From Caldilineaceae bacterium bin5 (GTDB taxonomy: Bacteria; Chloroflexota; Anaerolineae; Caldilineales; Caldilineaceae), in the NCBI GenBank assembly GCA_002238445.1, contig MPML01000051.1:1-35180 (forward strand): DNA of 35,180 nucleotides. Direction: 5' to 3'. Both the position numbers and the translations under genes were made by a program. Positions 1-8,269 of the stretch are shown one piece after another. The notes under the pieces were generated by a model. That model searched no databases and was not told the DNA's origin. It worked only from the letters and a program-made list of their open reading frames with translations. Within the stretch, counting starts at the first letter, position 1, and each line of letters opens with the position of its first letter.

Positions 1-229
1 CTGACCACTGCAGTTCTGGGCGGTCAGGCCTTCGGCCCTCCCTTGTGCAGGGGCTGCGCCCCCGCAACGCCCCCCTCCAAAACCATCGCTCATCGACCGT
101 ACGCCTTCGTTCCAGCAGTGCTGCTCAAGCAACGCAGCACCTGCCAACCGCTTACGCTATGAGATTGCTTGTATGGCCGCATGGATGAAGATCTGGCCAA
201 GCCAGTCCCCTATGTGACCCGATAGTTAC
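1..229 (+). repeat. Diverged copy 1 of the GTAA-ended MITE-like repeat (left end outside window)
   Basis: The core at 18-76 matches the cores at 12325-12386 and 26209-26270 almost base for base. It contains two adjacent GC hairpins, GGCCTTCGGCC and GGGGCTGCGCCCC. After the core the sequence is only loosely similar to the complete copies, sharing for example a GGATGA..CTGG.CAA stretch near 183-200. It ends in ATAGTTAC at 222-229, compared with GTAGTTAC in the complete copies. The left inverted end lies before the window. No gene is seen between 1 and 265. Confidence 0.6.
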
Positions 230-265
230 ATAGCGGCTTGACTGTCGGCGATCAGCCTTCTGATC

Positions 266-1105
266 CTAGGCGCTGACGGGACGGCCAACTCTTTCCAGTG
301 TGCTCTGATAACGGCGCTCCATCTCTGGCGTTTGCGCCGCAAGGTAGTCCTGCTCGGCCTGTCGGGCAGCTTCCGCGCCTGGCGAAACCGGAATGTCAAC
401 GACGCCGTGCGTAATCTGATCGTTGCCCCACTGATACGCACAGATTTCGCCCTTGCTTATTATCAGATTCATGCCGACATTGGCCTCGACGATCGGCACG
501 CCGTTCTCCCTGGCCCTGGCCAGAACGGCCTGATTCTGCTCTTTGGTCTTGCTGCCGTATGAGGGGATGAGGATGATGCGGGCGCCGTCGAGGACGAGGG
601 CGCGAACGATGTCAGGATTCCAGCGGTCGTTGCAGATGACGAAGCCAGCGCGGCCGATCGGCGTGTCGAAGGCGCGCAGCTTTTGGCCGATGCGGTTGAA
701 GTTCCAGGAGGAATGCGTGCCCTCCGCCAGCTGAACCTTGTGATAGCGGCCACGGATTTCGCCGTCCTGGTCGAGGAAGAGCGCGCAGTTGAATGCTTCA
801 TCACCGATTCGTTCTGCGAATCCGAACGCGAGGCAGGTCTTGAGGGTGCGTGCGAGTTTCTGGAAGCGACGGATATAGGGACCGTCGATCGGCTCGGCCA
901 CTTCAAGCAAGTCTTCTGCACTGGCGCGGCCTTCGACGACTTCCATGACTACATAGCCTTCGAGCGCGCCCTCAGTTATCAGTATCATGCGCGGTTTTCC
1001 CCGCGCGGCTTCGACGAACAGCTCTTCCATTCTGTCGGCGTTGACTGCTCTGTCCCACTTGACGGGTCGATACGAGATGGCGGCTACTTTCACGCTTTCG
1101 TACAT
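266..1105 (-). CDS. Carbon-nitrogen hydrolase (nitrilase superfamily amidase)
   Basis: A 279-residue cytoplasmic hydrolase of the nitrilase superfamily, which cleaves non-peptide C-N bonds in amides, carbamoyl compounds or nitriles. The Glu-Lys-Cys triad is visible: E45 in ITEGALEGY, K123 in YHKVQL and C158 in VICNDRW. Its length is normal for a single-domain member. The ATG follows AAGGGA at 7 nt, which supports this start. It is the last gene of the minus-strand catabolic run and follows the propeller protein by about 117 nt. The substrate cannot be read from the sequence. The C-terminal 40 residues are charged and probably form the tail that swaps between subunits in this family. The family assignment is firm; a role in amide or carbamoyl catabolism is inferred from the neighbours. 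Confidence 0.9.
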   Translation of the reverse strand: MYESVKVAAISYRPVKWDRAVNADRMEELFVEAARGKPRMILITEGALEGYVVMEVVEGRASAEDLLEVAEPIDGPYIRRFQKLARTLKTCLAFGFAERIGDEAFNCALFLDQDGEIRGRYHKVQLAEGTHSSWNFNRIGQKLRAFDTPIGRAGFVICNDRWNPDIVRALVLDGARIILIPSYGSKTKEQNQAVLARARENGVPIVEANVGMNLIISKGEICAYQWGNDQITHGVVDIPVSPGAEAARQAEQDYLAAQTPEMERRYQSTLERVGRPVSA

Positions 1106-1222
1106 GGCTCTATCCCTTCAAACCTGAACAATCGCTTGCAGTATTGTCCTGCGTTGAGTCTGAATCGATCAAGCGAATCCCGGTTCGCCCGTCGATACTT
1201 TGACAGGGCAGTCTGTACTGTT

Positions 1223-2686
1223 TCAGTTTCCTGCTGCCGCCAGGTAGGCGGCATACAGCTTGAGATCTTCCACCCGGACGCCGGAAAAGTTGATACGCAC
1301 GCGGATGGGGCCGAGGTCGTGCGGCAACGCGTCCTGCCTCAGCCAGACAACCGGCTCCGACAAACCGGACGTAGTCGGCGCAATACATTCCGCGGCCGTA
1401 AAGCCTGGTATCGGCTCCAGCCGTTCGCTCAGAATTTCAACGGTCACCGCGCTGTAATCTCCAAGGCCGTCAATATTCAAAGCGAGTCTCGCCGTCTTGC
1501 CGTCCAGGTCGATAGGTGCGGAGACCACGTGCGATCCCTGTCCCGGCCGCATTCGTCCGGCAGGAAATGGCCGTAGGAACCCGAGCCGGTCGCGCGGCCA
1601 GCTTGCGACGCGCACCCCGTCGCTGCTCTGCTCCGGCCAGGGCGCGTACCAGTACAGCGTCTCCTCGCCGACCTGTTCGAAACCCTGCCCTTGGATGAGC
1701 GCCGGGTAGTTGACCAATGTATCGCCGTGCGGCAGCTCCTCCCAGCCATCCTCTGCCGCTGAAACAATAGGGTAATCGGGAATCGGCTCCCGGTAGTGCA
1801 ACGCGTCGTTGCTGACCGCGAGGCCGAGGTCCATAGTGACCAAGCGGCGGTCGTTCGACGGATGGCCGTTCCACATACCGTAGAATCCGACAATGACATT
1901 GCCGCGATTCCAGAGGCTGGCGCCGAGGTGAATCTGCTCACCGGCGCTGCTGCCGGCGACGGGGGAGCGAGGCGTGACGTTTGAGCGCCGCATGCCCATG
2001 CAGGAGGCCTGCGACCAGTTCTCGAAGTCGTAGGAAATGTGCGTGACCAGCTGCCGAACGCCGCCGGCGTGGGAGCCGCCCTGGCCGCAGACGACGTAGC
2101 AGCCGTTATGGCGCGTTCCCCCTGCCATTTCCAGCCACGATCCGACCGGGTTGTGCGCCGGTTCGTGCCAGGTCAGGCCGTCAGCGCTGAATGCCGCCGC
2201 GAAGCTGCTCGCATACTTGCGCGATTGGAACAGCATCTTGAACAGACGGTCGGGATCAGGATCATCAGGGTCGTAGTAAACCACGCAGCTCTGCACGTGA
2301 TGCGTACCCTGATTAAGGTCCACGAGGTTGTTGCGCCGGCTGCCGTTATACTCGACCAACCCCAGATCCGGCTTGTGCCAGTTGTAGCCGTCAATACTGG
2401 TGGCAAAACAAACGCGCTCGAACCAGCCTTCATCCTCGCCCTGGCCGAGATACCACATCCAGAGCTCGTCGCCGACGCGGTGAACGGTGCCATAGTAGAC
2501 CACCCGCTCGCTGTCGGGCGAGCCCTCTTCTCCGAGACCTACCGCGATGCGGGTGCGGCCGCAAGGCGTCGCGTGGCCTTCGAGGTGGAGCTCCACACCA
2601 CATTGGAGAGGAAGGCTGTAGTCGTCGAAGGGGAAAAGGACGATCTCGTCCAGCTGTTGCCGGGGACCGCCGTTGTGAATTTGCAT
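1223..2686 (-). CDS. Five-bladed beta-propeller glycosidase-like protein (GH32/GH43-type fold), paralogue 1
   Basis: 487 residues. The reading frame stays open upstream to a TTG at 2767, but the ATG at 2686 is preceded by AGGAG at 6 nt and begins at the conserved part, so I start there. The sequence has the repeated blade signature of this family: aromatic-rich strands such as LWMWYLG, then S-DG-NW-KP-LGL and a NN motif (SIDGYNWHKPDLGLVEYNG, then RRNN). The C-terminal third is a separate beta-sandwich-like region. No signal peptide is visible, so it probably acts on imported oligosaccharides in the cytoplasm. Two paralogues lie at 3741-5288 and 29529-31244. The propeller glycosidase fold is confident; catalytic activity and sugar specificity are not established, because I cannot place the usual acidic triad with certainty. 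Confidence 0.75.
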   Translation of the reverse strand: MQIHNGGPRQQLDEIVLFPFDDYSLPLQCGVELHLEGHATPCGRTRIAVGLGEEGSPDSERVVYYGTVHRVGDELWMWYLGQGEDEGWFERVCFATSIDGYNWHKPDLGLVEYNGSRRNNLVDLNQGTHHVQSCVVYYDPDDPDPDRLFKMLFQSRKYASSFAAAFSADGLTWHEPAHNPVGSWLEMAGGTRHNGCYVVCGQGGSHAGGVRQLVTHISYDFENWSQASCMGMRRSNVTPRSPVAGSSAGEQIHLGASLWNRGNVIVGFYGMWNGHPSNDRRLVTMDLGLAVSNDALHYREPIPDYPIVSAAEDGWEELPHGDTLVNYPALIQGQGFEQVGEETLYWYAPWPEQSSDGVRVASWPRDRLGFLRPFPAGRMRPGQGSHVVSAPIDLDGKTARLALNIDGLGDYSAVTVEILSERLEPIPGFTAAECIAPTTSGLSEPVVWLRQDALPHDLGPIRVRINFSGVRVEDLKLYAAYLAAAGN

Positions 2687-2819
2687 CCAGGGCTCCTGAA
2701 CAGACTCTTGAGTGGCTGGCAGACATCGAGGGGGAGCAAGAGCCTCTCCCCTAAACGGAAAATCCAAGCGTATCGGCAGGCAGGCTGAGGGTCAACAGGC
2801 CTTCGATGCAGTTGGTTGT

Positions 2820-3608
2820 TCAGACCATTTCCGGTTGCAGTGCGCCTTCTCCAAAGATAACGGTGAAGCTCTCCCCGTTTTCCGCCTTGGTCACCGCGTC
2901 CATGTAGCAGGCGCTGAATGCCCGCCTGGGAATGTCGGTGTTGTTAATCTCGGAGCTGTGGGGCAGATGGTTGTGCAGCAGGACGCTTTCGCCGGCCTCC
3001 AACTCCAGGAAAACAGTATCGGCGTCGCGCGTCAGCTCTTCGGCCTGCTCCGGGGTCAGAAAGCCCGATCCGCTGGACGGGTTTATCAGCGTATGGTGGG
3101 CGCCGGGTACGATTTGAACGCAGCCGTTTGCGATGTTAGCGGGGTCGAGGGCAGTCCAGATTGTGATCAGGGGGTCGCGATCCAGGTATCTCCAGCGATC
3201 CTGATGCCAGATCAGAGGCGTGCCCTCGCGGGCCGGTTTGTTCATGAACATGGCGCGGTAACAGGCGACGGTCGTCTCCTCCCCATATACACGCGCGCAG
3301 ATGTGGCGGAACAGGGGCTTTTGCATGTAGGCGAGGAACAGCGGGTCGTATTCGAGGTCTTGTATCTTGCGGTAGCTGAGCGTTGCGCCTTTGTGGCCTT
3401 TTGTCTGTGGGCCGGGTTTGCCTGTGCCGGGTTCGCGATCAAGCTGCATAGCCATGCGGTCATAGTCGAGCGGCGCCGTCCCCAGCATGATTTCGTCCAT
3501 GCGCTGCTGGAGGGCGTCCAATTCGGCATCGGGCATCACTTTACCTAACCGCAAATATCCTTGGGTCTGGTACTGCCGCCACTGTTCGTTCGTGAGTGAA
3601 TCGGACAT
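2820..3608 (-). CDS. PhyH-family Fe(II)/2-oxoglutarate dioxygenase, paralogue 1
   Basis: 262 residues, starting at the ATG at 3608 that follows AGGAG at 6 nt; the frame is open to 3644 but that extension has no ribosome site. The phytanoyl-CoA dioxygenase family uses Fe(II), O2 and 2-oxoglutarate to hydroxylate substrates. The iron ligands are visible as H135-x-D137 in WHQDRW and H217 in LHNHLPHSS, followed by an RR pair near 228-229 that likely binds 2-oxoglutarate. The family covers small-molecule and natural-product hydroxylases as well as phytanoyl-CoA hydroxylase, so the substrate is unknown. It sits between two propeller glycosidase-like genes, which suggests oxidation of a sugar-linked or methylated compound (inference). 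Confidence 0.85.
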   Translation of the reverse strand: MSDSLTNEQWRQYQTQGYLRLGKVMPDAELDALQQRMDEIMLGTAPLDYDRMAMQLDREPGTGKPGPQTKGHKGATLSYRKIQDLEYDPLFLAYMQKPLFRHICARVYGEETTVACYRAMFMNKPAREGTPLIWHQDRWRYLDRDPLITIWTALDPANIANGCVQIVPGAHHTLINPSSGSGFLTPEQAEELTRDADTVFLELEAGESVLLHNHLPHSSEINNTDIPRRAFSACYMDAVTKAENGESFTVIFGEGALQPEMV

Positions 3609-3740
3609 GCTGTTCTCCTGATTGGGTCTGTCATCCTTTTGCAAAATGCCCGGTTTTTTCTTCTTTGTTTCGGGTTCTCGGGCCGGCCCGGCAAGCCGTC
3701 ATTTCGTGTTTCGCCGTATCAGGTAGTCCTAATGGATTGC

Positions 3741-5288
3741 CTAGTCAATGCGGGTTCTGAGTCTGACCTGCCACTCTGTCACTTCGGGCGGGTCGATGGT
3801 GAGGGAGTACAGTTTGGTTCCAGGCGACACGTAGAAGCGCAGTTTGACGTAGAATTCGGCATGGTTCAGCTGAGGATGGCGGGCGATTCGGTCGCCGCCG
3901 ACACCCGGCCAGCCCGGCTTGCCGTTCCAGGAAAGCGCGCTGTCTAGGGTGTCCTCGCGAATCGGATCGCAGTCGTGGATCGTGTAACCCGGCATCGGTT
4001 GGCCGGTGTCTTCGAGGAGCTCGTAGCGGAGCTCGCCGGCGCCGGCGTCAACATTGACTCTGATCTGGCCGCCCTGCTCCTGGCGGAAGCGGTGGGTTGT
4101 CAGAACGCCGGGCGCGTAGGATTCTGCTTCGACGCTGACGTAGCCGTCGGGCCGCAGCACGGCGACGCCTTTACCGCGGCGGTTTGGCGTCGAGTAGGGG
4201 CCTTGCCAGGGCTGGGCGCTGTAGCCGTTATGGGTCAAGTTGCCGGCCATGTAGAAAAACCAGAGCTGGTCGTCGTGAAGGATGGGGCCGTCGGCGTAGA
4301 CCATACCATAGTCCCATGCTCCCGGTTTGCCGCGGGCGATAAACGGCTCGCGCCAGCGCGTCCAGGCAACAGTGTCACGGCTGACCGCCAGTTGGGATTC
4401 GACGAATCCGTCAACGCGGGCGGCCAAGACGTTCCCACCCTTCTCCTCGCCCCAATAGCTGGCGGCGTCGGCGATTTCGTAGGGTTCGGCCAGGTCGGTC
4501 TGAAAGGCCTGGAGCATGATGATGTGCAGGCCGCCGTCTGTACGGGCGACGGGGTCGAAGCCGGCGGAGTAGAATTCGGTTCCGGGCGGGTCCTGCAGGT
4601 CCTGCTCGATCACGGTGCGCAGGCCGGACCAATTGAGGAAGTCCTGGCTGTCGCGGCGGCCGAGGACGCGCGTGCGGCGGTTCGAGCCGCGCTGGGAGTA
4701 GTAGACATAGGGCGCGTCCGGGTTGATGACGCCGCCGAAGGTCCCGTGGGGGGAGCCGAAGTTAAATAGCATCTTCTGCTGGCTGTGCCGGTCTTCCGGG
4801 TAGAGATGCCAGTCGTAGCCATCCGCCGAGTAGCGGGCCAGCCAGCGAGGATCTCCCGATTCGCTCATGCCGCTGGGTTTGTTGTCGATTTGCTTCCAGC
4901 GTCGGGTTTCGTCAGGCTCGTGCGGGTCCAGGATGGTGATGAGGTGATCGGCGCTGGCGGTGGTGATGTTGTTGCGGGTCGAGCCGTCGAAAACGACGAG
5001 CTCCAGAACGGGCCGCTCCCAGTTCAGTCCGTCGTCAGATTCGAGCGCGCAGAAAAAGTTCTGATCTCCGGTCCAGGCGCGGTAGTACATGCGAAAGCGG
5101 CCTGAGCTTTCGTCGTAGATAACGCGGCCGGGCTGTGCGTAGTTTGCGTCCCAGGGCTGGTCGAAGGGGATGGAGAGAGGCTCGTCCAGGGTGAGCTTGC
5201 GGGGCCGGTTGAGGACACGGCGGGCGCCGGTCATTGACTCGATGAAGTAGTCGTCGATGAAGAGTTGCTTGCCGGGTGAGCGTTCCAT
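3741..5288 (-). CDS. Five-bladed beta-propeller glycosidase-like protein, paralogue 2
   Basis: 515 residues with no signal peptide. The N-terminus KQLFIDDYFIES is shared with the paralogue at 29529-31244 (KQLFLDNYILDE). The blade pattern is clear: RFRMYYRAW, then SDDGLNWERPVLEL and a GS-x-x-NN turn. Further blades carry WARYSADGYDWH and YVYYSQRGS. The last 130 residues resemble a beta-sandwich found after such propellers. An ATG with AGGGA 7 nt upstream supports the start. This family is common in carbohydrate-degrading bacteria and belongs to the GH32/GH43 fold group, but the sequence alone does not give the sugar. It is co-directional with the dioxygenase and the sugar importer. Confidence 0.75.
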   Translation of the reverse strand: MERSPGKQLFIDDYFIESMTGARRVLNRPRKLTLDEPLSIPFDQPWDANYAQPGRVIYDESSGRFRMYYRAWTGDQNFFCALESDDGLNWERPVLELVVFDGSTRNNITTASADHLITILDPHEPDETRRWKQIDNKPSGMSESGDPRWLARYSADGYDWHLYPEDRHSQQKMLFNFGSPHGTFGGVINPDAPYVYYSQRGSNRRTRVLGRRDSQDFLNWSGLRTVIEQDLQDPPGTEFYSAGFDPVARTDGGLHIIMLQAFQTDLAEPYEIADAASYWGEEKGGNVLAARVDGFVESQLAVSRDTVAWTRWREPFIARGKPGAWDYGMVYADGPILHDDQLWFFYMAGNLTHNGYSAQPWQGPYSTPNRRGKGVAVLRPDGYVSVEAESYAPGVLTTHRFRQEQGGQIRVNVDAGAGELRYELLEDTGQPMPGYTIHDCDPIREDTLDSALSWNGKPGWPGVGGDRIARHPQLNHAEFYVKLRFYVSPGTKLYSLTIDPPEVTEWQVRLRTRID

Positions 5289-5418
5289 GTAAGGGTCCCT
5301 AGGCTGTGGTCAGGTTAGCGCTCTGCAATTGCCTTGAAATTCTGAATTCTCGCGTTTAGTAGAGTAAATCGGCAGTCGCGTCGAAGAGCGTAACCTTACG
5401 CCATCCAACTACACTATC

Positions 5419-5880
5419 TCAAGGGCAAAGGTCCTTGGTAAGCAAGTGTCTATGAGACGCAGTAATATAAACGCTTCCATTGGCTAGCCTCTTGAAGTCC
5501 CTCTGCAGTGCTGTGTCTGCACCCCTAGCTCTTCGTCTTCTTCCCCTTAGAGGTTCGTCAGGCTGACGTTGGACGACCAGAACTCTAATTCCTGCAACCA
5601 TGGCCAACGCGATCACATGAGGATCATCGGATTCTAGCTCTTCCTCTATCTCAGCTTGCTTGCTAAGGACTTCGTCTCTCGGTATCAATCTTAGCTGCCC
5701 GGCACGATTCAATTCCCGTAAATCAAGACCACTACTTTTCCATTCGTCCCGAAACTTCAATGTATCGGTATACGCGATCTTACCGTTCTTCTCTGCCAGC
5801 CACCTGCGAATAGGCTGCATGTCTTGATTTGCTCTGTCACGAAAGCTGGCGAAGCAGTTGGCATCCAAGATTACACACAC
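5419..5880 (-). CDS. PIN-like nuclease domain protein paired with the ATPase
   Basis: 153 residues, GTG start, with GAGGAA overlapping the stop codon of the ATPase gene at 6 nt spacing, so the two are translationally coupled. The opening VILDANCF matches the first strand and catalytic Asp (D6) of PIN-like RNases. D45/E46, D85-D86 in ESDDPHVIALA and D122/D128 in the DTALQRDFK segment fit the later acidic positions. PIN domains are metal-dependent RNases found in toxins and RNA processing. A very basic stretch (residues 104-120, GRRRRARG region) lies where a short loop is usual. With the ATPase it forms a two-gene unit, most simply read as a toxin-like effector with its ATPase partner. Function is inferred. 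Confidence 0.7.
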   Translation of the reverse strand: MCVILDANCFASFRDRANQDMQPIRRWLAEKNGKIAYTDTLKFRDEWKSSGLDLRELNRAGQLRLIPRDEVLSKQAEIEEELESDDPHVIALAMVAGIRVLVVQRQPDEPLRGRRRRARGADTALQRDFKRLANGSVYITASHRHLLTKDLCP

Positions 5881-5883
5881 TTT

Positions 5884-7206
5884 CTATTCCTCGAAGCCCA
5901 TTAGTCGATCTGACTCGAGAAGGAAAAACTCCCTGAAGTGGGGTGGAGCACCGATCATATTCCCCATATTGTCGAAAGAAATGTTATGCACTTTGACGAC
6001 GTTTTTCTTGGGTTCCAAGTAAATAAGAGATACATCTTCCGCAGTGATGTTTCCTCTCCTGATTTCGATGCGCGCGCGGTCGACCATGTAGTCGCTATGT
6101 GTTTCGACGATGAAGGACTTGACTCTTTGACTTGCCAATCGGACCAGAAGTGATGAAAGTTCCGCTTGGGCCTTGGGGTGCAAGTGGACTTCGGGCTGCT
6201 GCATCAAAAAATAAGTGGTTGCTGTATGACCTTCGTTGCCCACTAGGGATAAGGGAGAAACCATCGCTCGTACAAGCAAGGGCAAGACCTGGCTTACACC
6301 ATAGCCGACATCAACTATATTGGAATTTGGACCACGTACCTTTAATTCCAACTGGAATGGCGCACCTGCGGCAGGTCCAAGTTTCCTAACTTCAATTCTT
6401 TCGAAAAGTCCTGAGGCTCTACCGAAATCGATAAGTTGCTGCCTGAGATTCTCCCACTCCGCTTTACTCGTTGCCGCCAACCGCATCAGTAGCAAAGGTA
6501 CGTCGCTTCCTTCGGGGTCCACAAACTCCCTTGTCGGGTCGTAAGTCCTTTTCGGTCTGGATCTGACCGGGGAAGCACTGAATGCAGACGAATTGCCACT
6601 GACTCCTAACTCGAACAGACCTTTGTTCTCGTCATTCATGCTTCCCAAGAATTCGAGGAGTGACATTTCTTCTGATATTTGAGGATCATTTCTTCCACTA
6701 GCCAGTGCACCTAAAAAGGAGAAGGGCGGAAAAACGTTAAATAGCGACGATTTCGTCTTGATTCTAATGGTTTCCTGCTCTCCTTCAATGGATTTCCCCT
6801 CTGTCGTTCCATTCGATGTATCTCGGTTTTCGAAGACAATTACTCCGTTGTGAAACTTAATTGTCACGGTGCTAATGTCAGGTTCTAGTCCTTCTGCCTT
6901 TTCTATAAACTCTGCCACAAACTCGACAGAATCTCTTTCCCCTTCGAACGTAAATCCAAGGACGAATTCCTTTTCGGGCTTCTTGCTTCTCCTGACAATA
7001 TCGTCAAAGACACCGAGTGAGTACGGCTGTGAGTTAAAGTCAACAACACCCTTATCAATGAAATCCGCCAACACTTGGAAACAGGCCAGTGCCGTGGTCT
7101 TGCCAGTGCTGTTTTCCCCGACCAGAAATGTTAGGGGACGAATGTTGAACTGCTGGCGGTCGGCAAAACAGCGTACCTCCTCGATCGTGAATTGGTTGAC
7201 GTTCAC
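5884..7206 (-). CDS. ABC-type/OLD-like AAA ATPase (AAA_21 type) of a two-gene ATPase-PIN cassette
   Basis: 440 residues. Visible motifs are Walker A GENSTGKTT (30-38), an ABC signature-like GYGVSQ (301-306), Walker B FLMQQPEVHLHP (333-344) with the catalytic Glu at 339, and the switch His at 370 in VETHSDYMVDR. The central 60-290 region is the variable insert typical of this SMC/OLD-like class. These soluble ATPases are not transporters; many act with a nuclease partner in anti-phage or plasmid-stabilising systems. Here the partner is the PIN-like gene 3 nt downstream. Base composition is visibly more AT-rich than the flanking genes, and the pair interrupts a same-direction sugar-catabolism run, so acquisition by transfer is likely. 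The ATPase class is firm; the defence role is inference. Confidence 0.85.
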   Translation of the reverse strand: MNVNQFTIEEVRCFADRQQFNIRPLTFLVGENSTGKTTALACFQVLADFIDKGVVDFNSQPYSLGVFDDIVRRSKKPEKEFVLGFTFEGERDSVEFVAEFIEKAEGLEPDISTVTIKFHNGVIVFENRDTSNGTTEGKSIEGEQETIRIKTKSSLFNVFPPFSFLGALASGRNDPQISEEMSLLEFLGSMNDENKGLFELGVSGNSSAFSASPVRSRPKRTYDPTREFVDPEGSDVPLLLMRLAATSKAEWENLRQQLIDFGRASGLFERIEVRKLGPAAGAPFQLELKVRGPNSNIVDVGYGVSQVLPLLVRAMVSPLSLVGNEGHTATTYFLMQQPEVHLHPKAQAELSSLLVRLASQRVKSFIVETHSDYMVDRARIEIRRGNITAEDVSLIYLEPKKNVVKVHNISFDNMGNMIGAPPHFREFFLLESDRLMGFEE

Positions 7207-7371
7207 TATTCATTCCCCGGATCAAGAGATGCCTCTTCCTTGGAGGTCTCTGCGACCTTAACGCCGTCAAGGAAGAGAACAAAAAAATATAGAGCCATTG
7301 AGTGCGCAATTCTTTAAGTATCTCAAAGATGGAAGGACCAAAGGAGAGTACACCGTGGCTCCCACAGTTTC

Positions 7372-8265
7372 CTAAGCCTTTATCCCCGTTAACGCGATCC
7401 CCTGTATGAAATGCTTTTGTGCCAGGAAGAAGACGATCAGAATCGGCGCAATCATCATCGTCGACGCCGCCATCAGCGGTCCCCACATCGTACGTCGTTC
7501 GAACATGAAGGCCTGCAGCCCGAGGGAGAGGGTGAACTTTTCGCGGGTATTGAGGAAGATCAGCGGACCGGTGAAGTCATTCCAGGCGAACATGAAACTG
7601 AAGATGGCCACAGTGGCCAACGCCGGCTTGGCCAGTGGCATCACTATGCTCCACCAGATTCTCAAACGGCCGGCGCCGTCGATGATGGCCGCCTCTTCCA
7701 GCTCCATGGGGATGGTCAGGAAGAACTGGCGCAACATGAAAATGTAGAAGGGCGTGCCGAGGAAGGCGGGCACGGTCAGTGGATAGAAAGTGTCGACCCA
7801 ATTGATTTTGGCGAAGAGTAGATAGAGGGGCACCAGTGTGACGATGTAAGGGACCATCATCTGGCTGACCATGACCATGAAGATTATATCGCGCCCGGGG
7901 GCACGCAGCCGCGAGAAGGCGTAAGCCGCCAGCGAGCATGTGAAGATTGCGCCCAAGACGTGAGCGAGCGCTATCGTCAGTGTGTTGAAGAAGTAGAGGT
8001 GCATCGGGGCATAGATAAAAACGGCGGAAAAGTTGCCCCAGATGAAGGGATCGGGCACCCAGATTGGCGGAAAAGCGAAGATCTGGCGGTCGGCCTTTAG
8101 CGAGGTGCTGACCATCCAGACGAATGGAAGCGCGAAAACCAACGACCCCAGCACAAGCGTGAGTTGGACGCTCCCGCGTCCGAGCAGGCGGCGAAGAGGC
8201 CGCCCCCTGGCGCTGGGATGGATTTCGCGGCTGGGTAGGGCTTCTATCGCCGGTTCGCGTATCAT
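7372..8265 (-). CDS. Sugar ABC transporter permease, MalG-type (CUT1)
   Basis: 297 residues with about six membrane segments, the first near residues 35-54. The cytoplasmic EAA loop that docks the ATPase is at 190-215: EEAAIIDGAGRLRIWW then IVMP. The C-terminal ending (HFIQGIALTGIKA) is typical of MalG-type permeases, which end near a conserved G-x-K. It starts 4 nt after the stop of the partner permease, indicating coupled translation. No ATPase subunit of the importer is encoded here, as is usual for CUT1 systems that share one MsmK/UgpC-like ATPase. The same C-terminal sequence family reappears as a truncated remnant at 24646-24807. Confidence 0.93.
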   Translation of the reverse strand: MIREPAIEALPSREIHPSARGRPLRRLLGRGSVQLTLVLGSLVFALPFVWMVSTSLKADRQIFAFPPIWVPDPFIWGNFSAVFIYAPMHLYFFNTLTIALAHVLGAIFTCSLAAYAFSRLRAPGRDIIFMVMVSQMMVPYIVTLVPLYLLFAKINWVDTFYPLTVPAFLGTPFYIFMLRQFFLTIPMELEEAAIIDGAGRLRIWWSIVMPLAKPALATVAIFSFMFAWNDFTGPLIFLNTREKFTLSLGLQAFMFERRTMWGPLMAASTMMIAPILIVFFLAQKHFIQGIALTGIKA

Positions 8266-8269
8266 GGCG

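Noticed and set aside
683..1576. Plus-strand 297-codon frame
   Set aside because: Antisense to the nitrilase-family and propeller genes and spans their gap.
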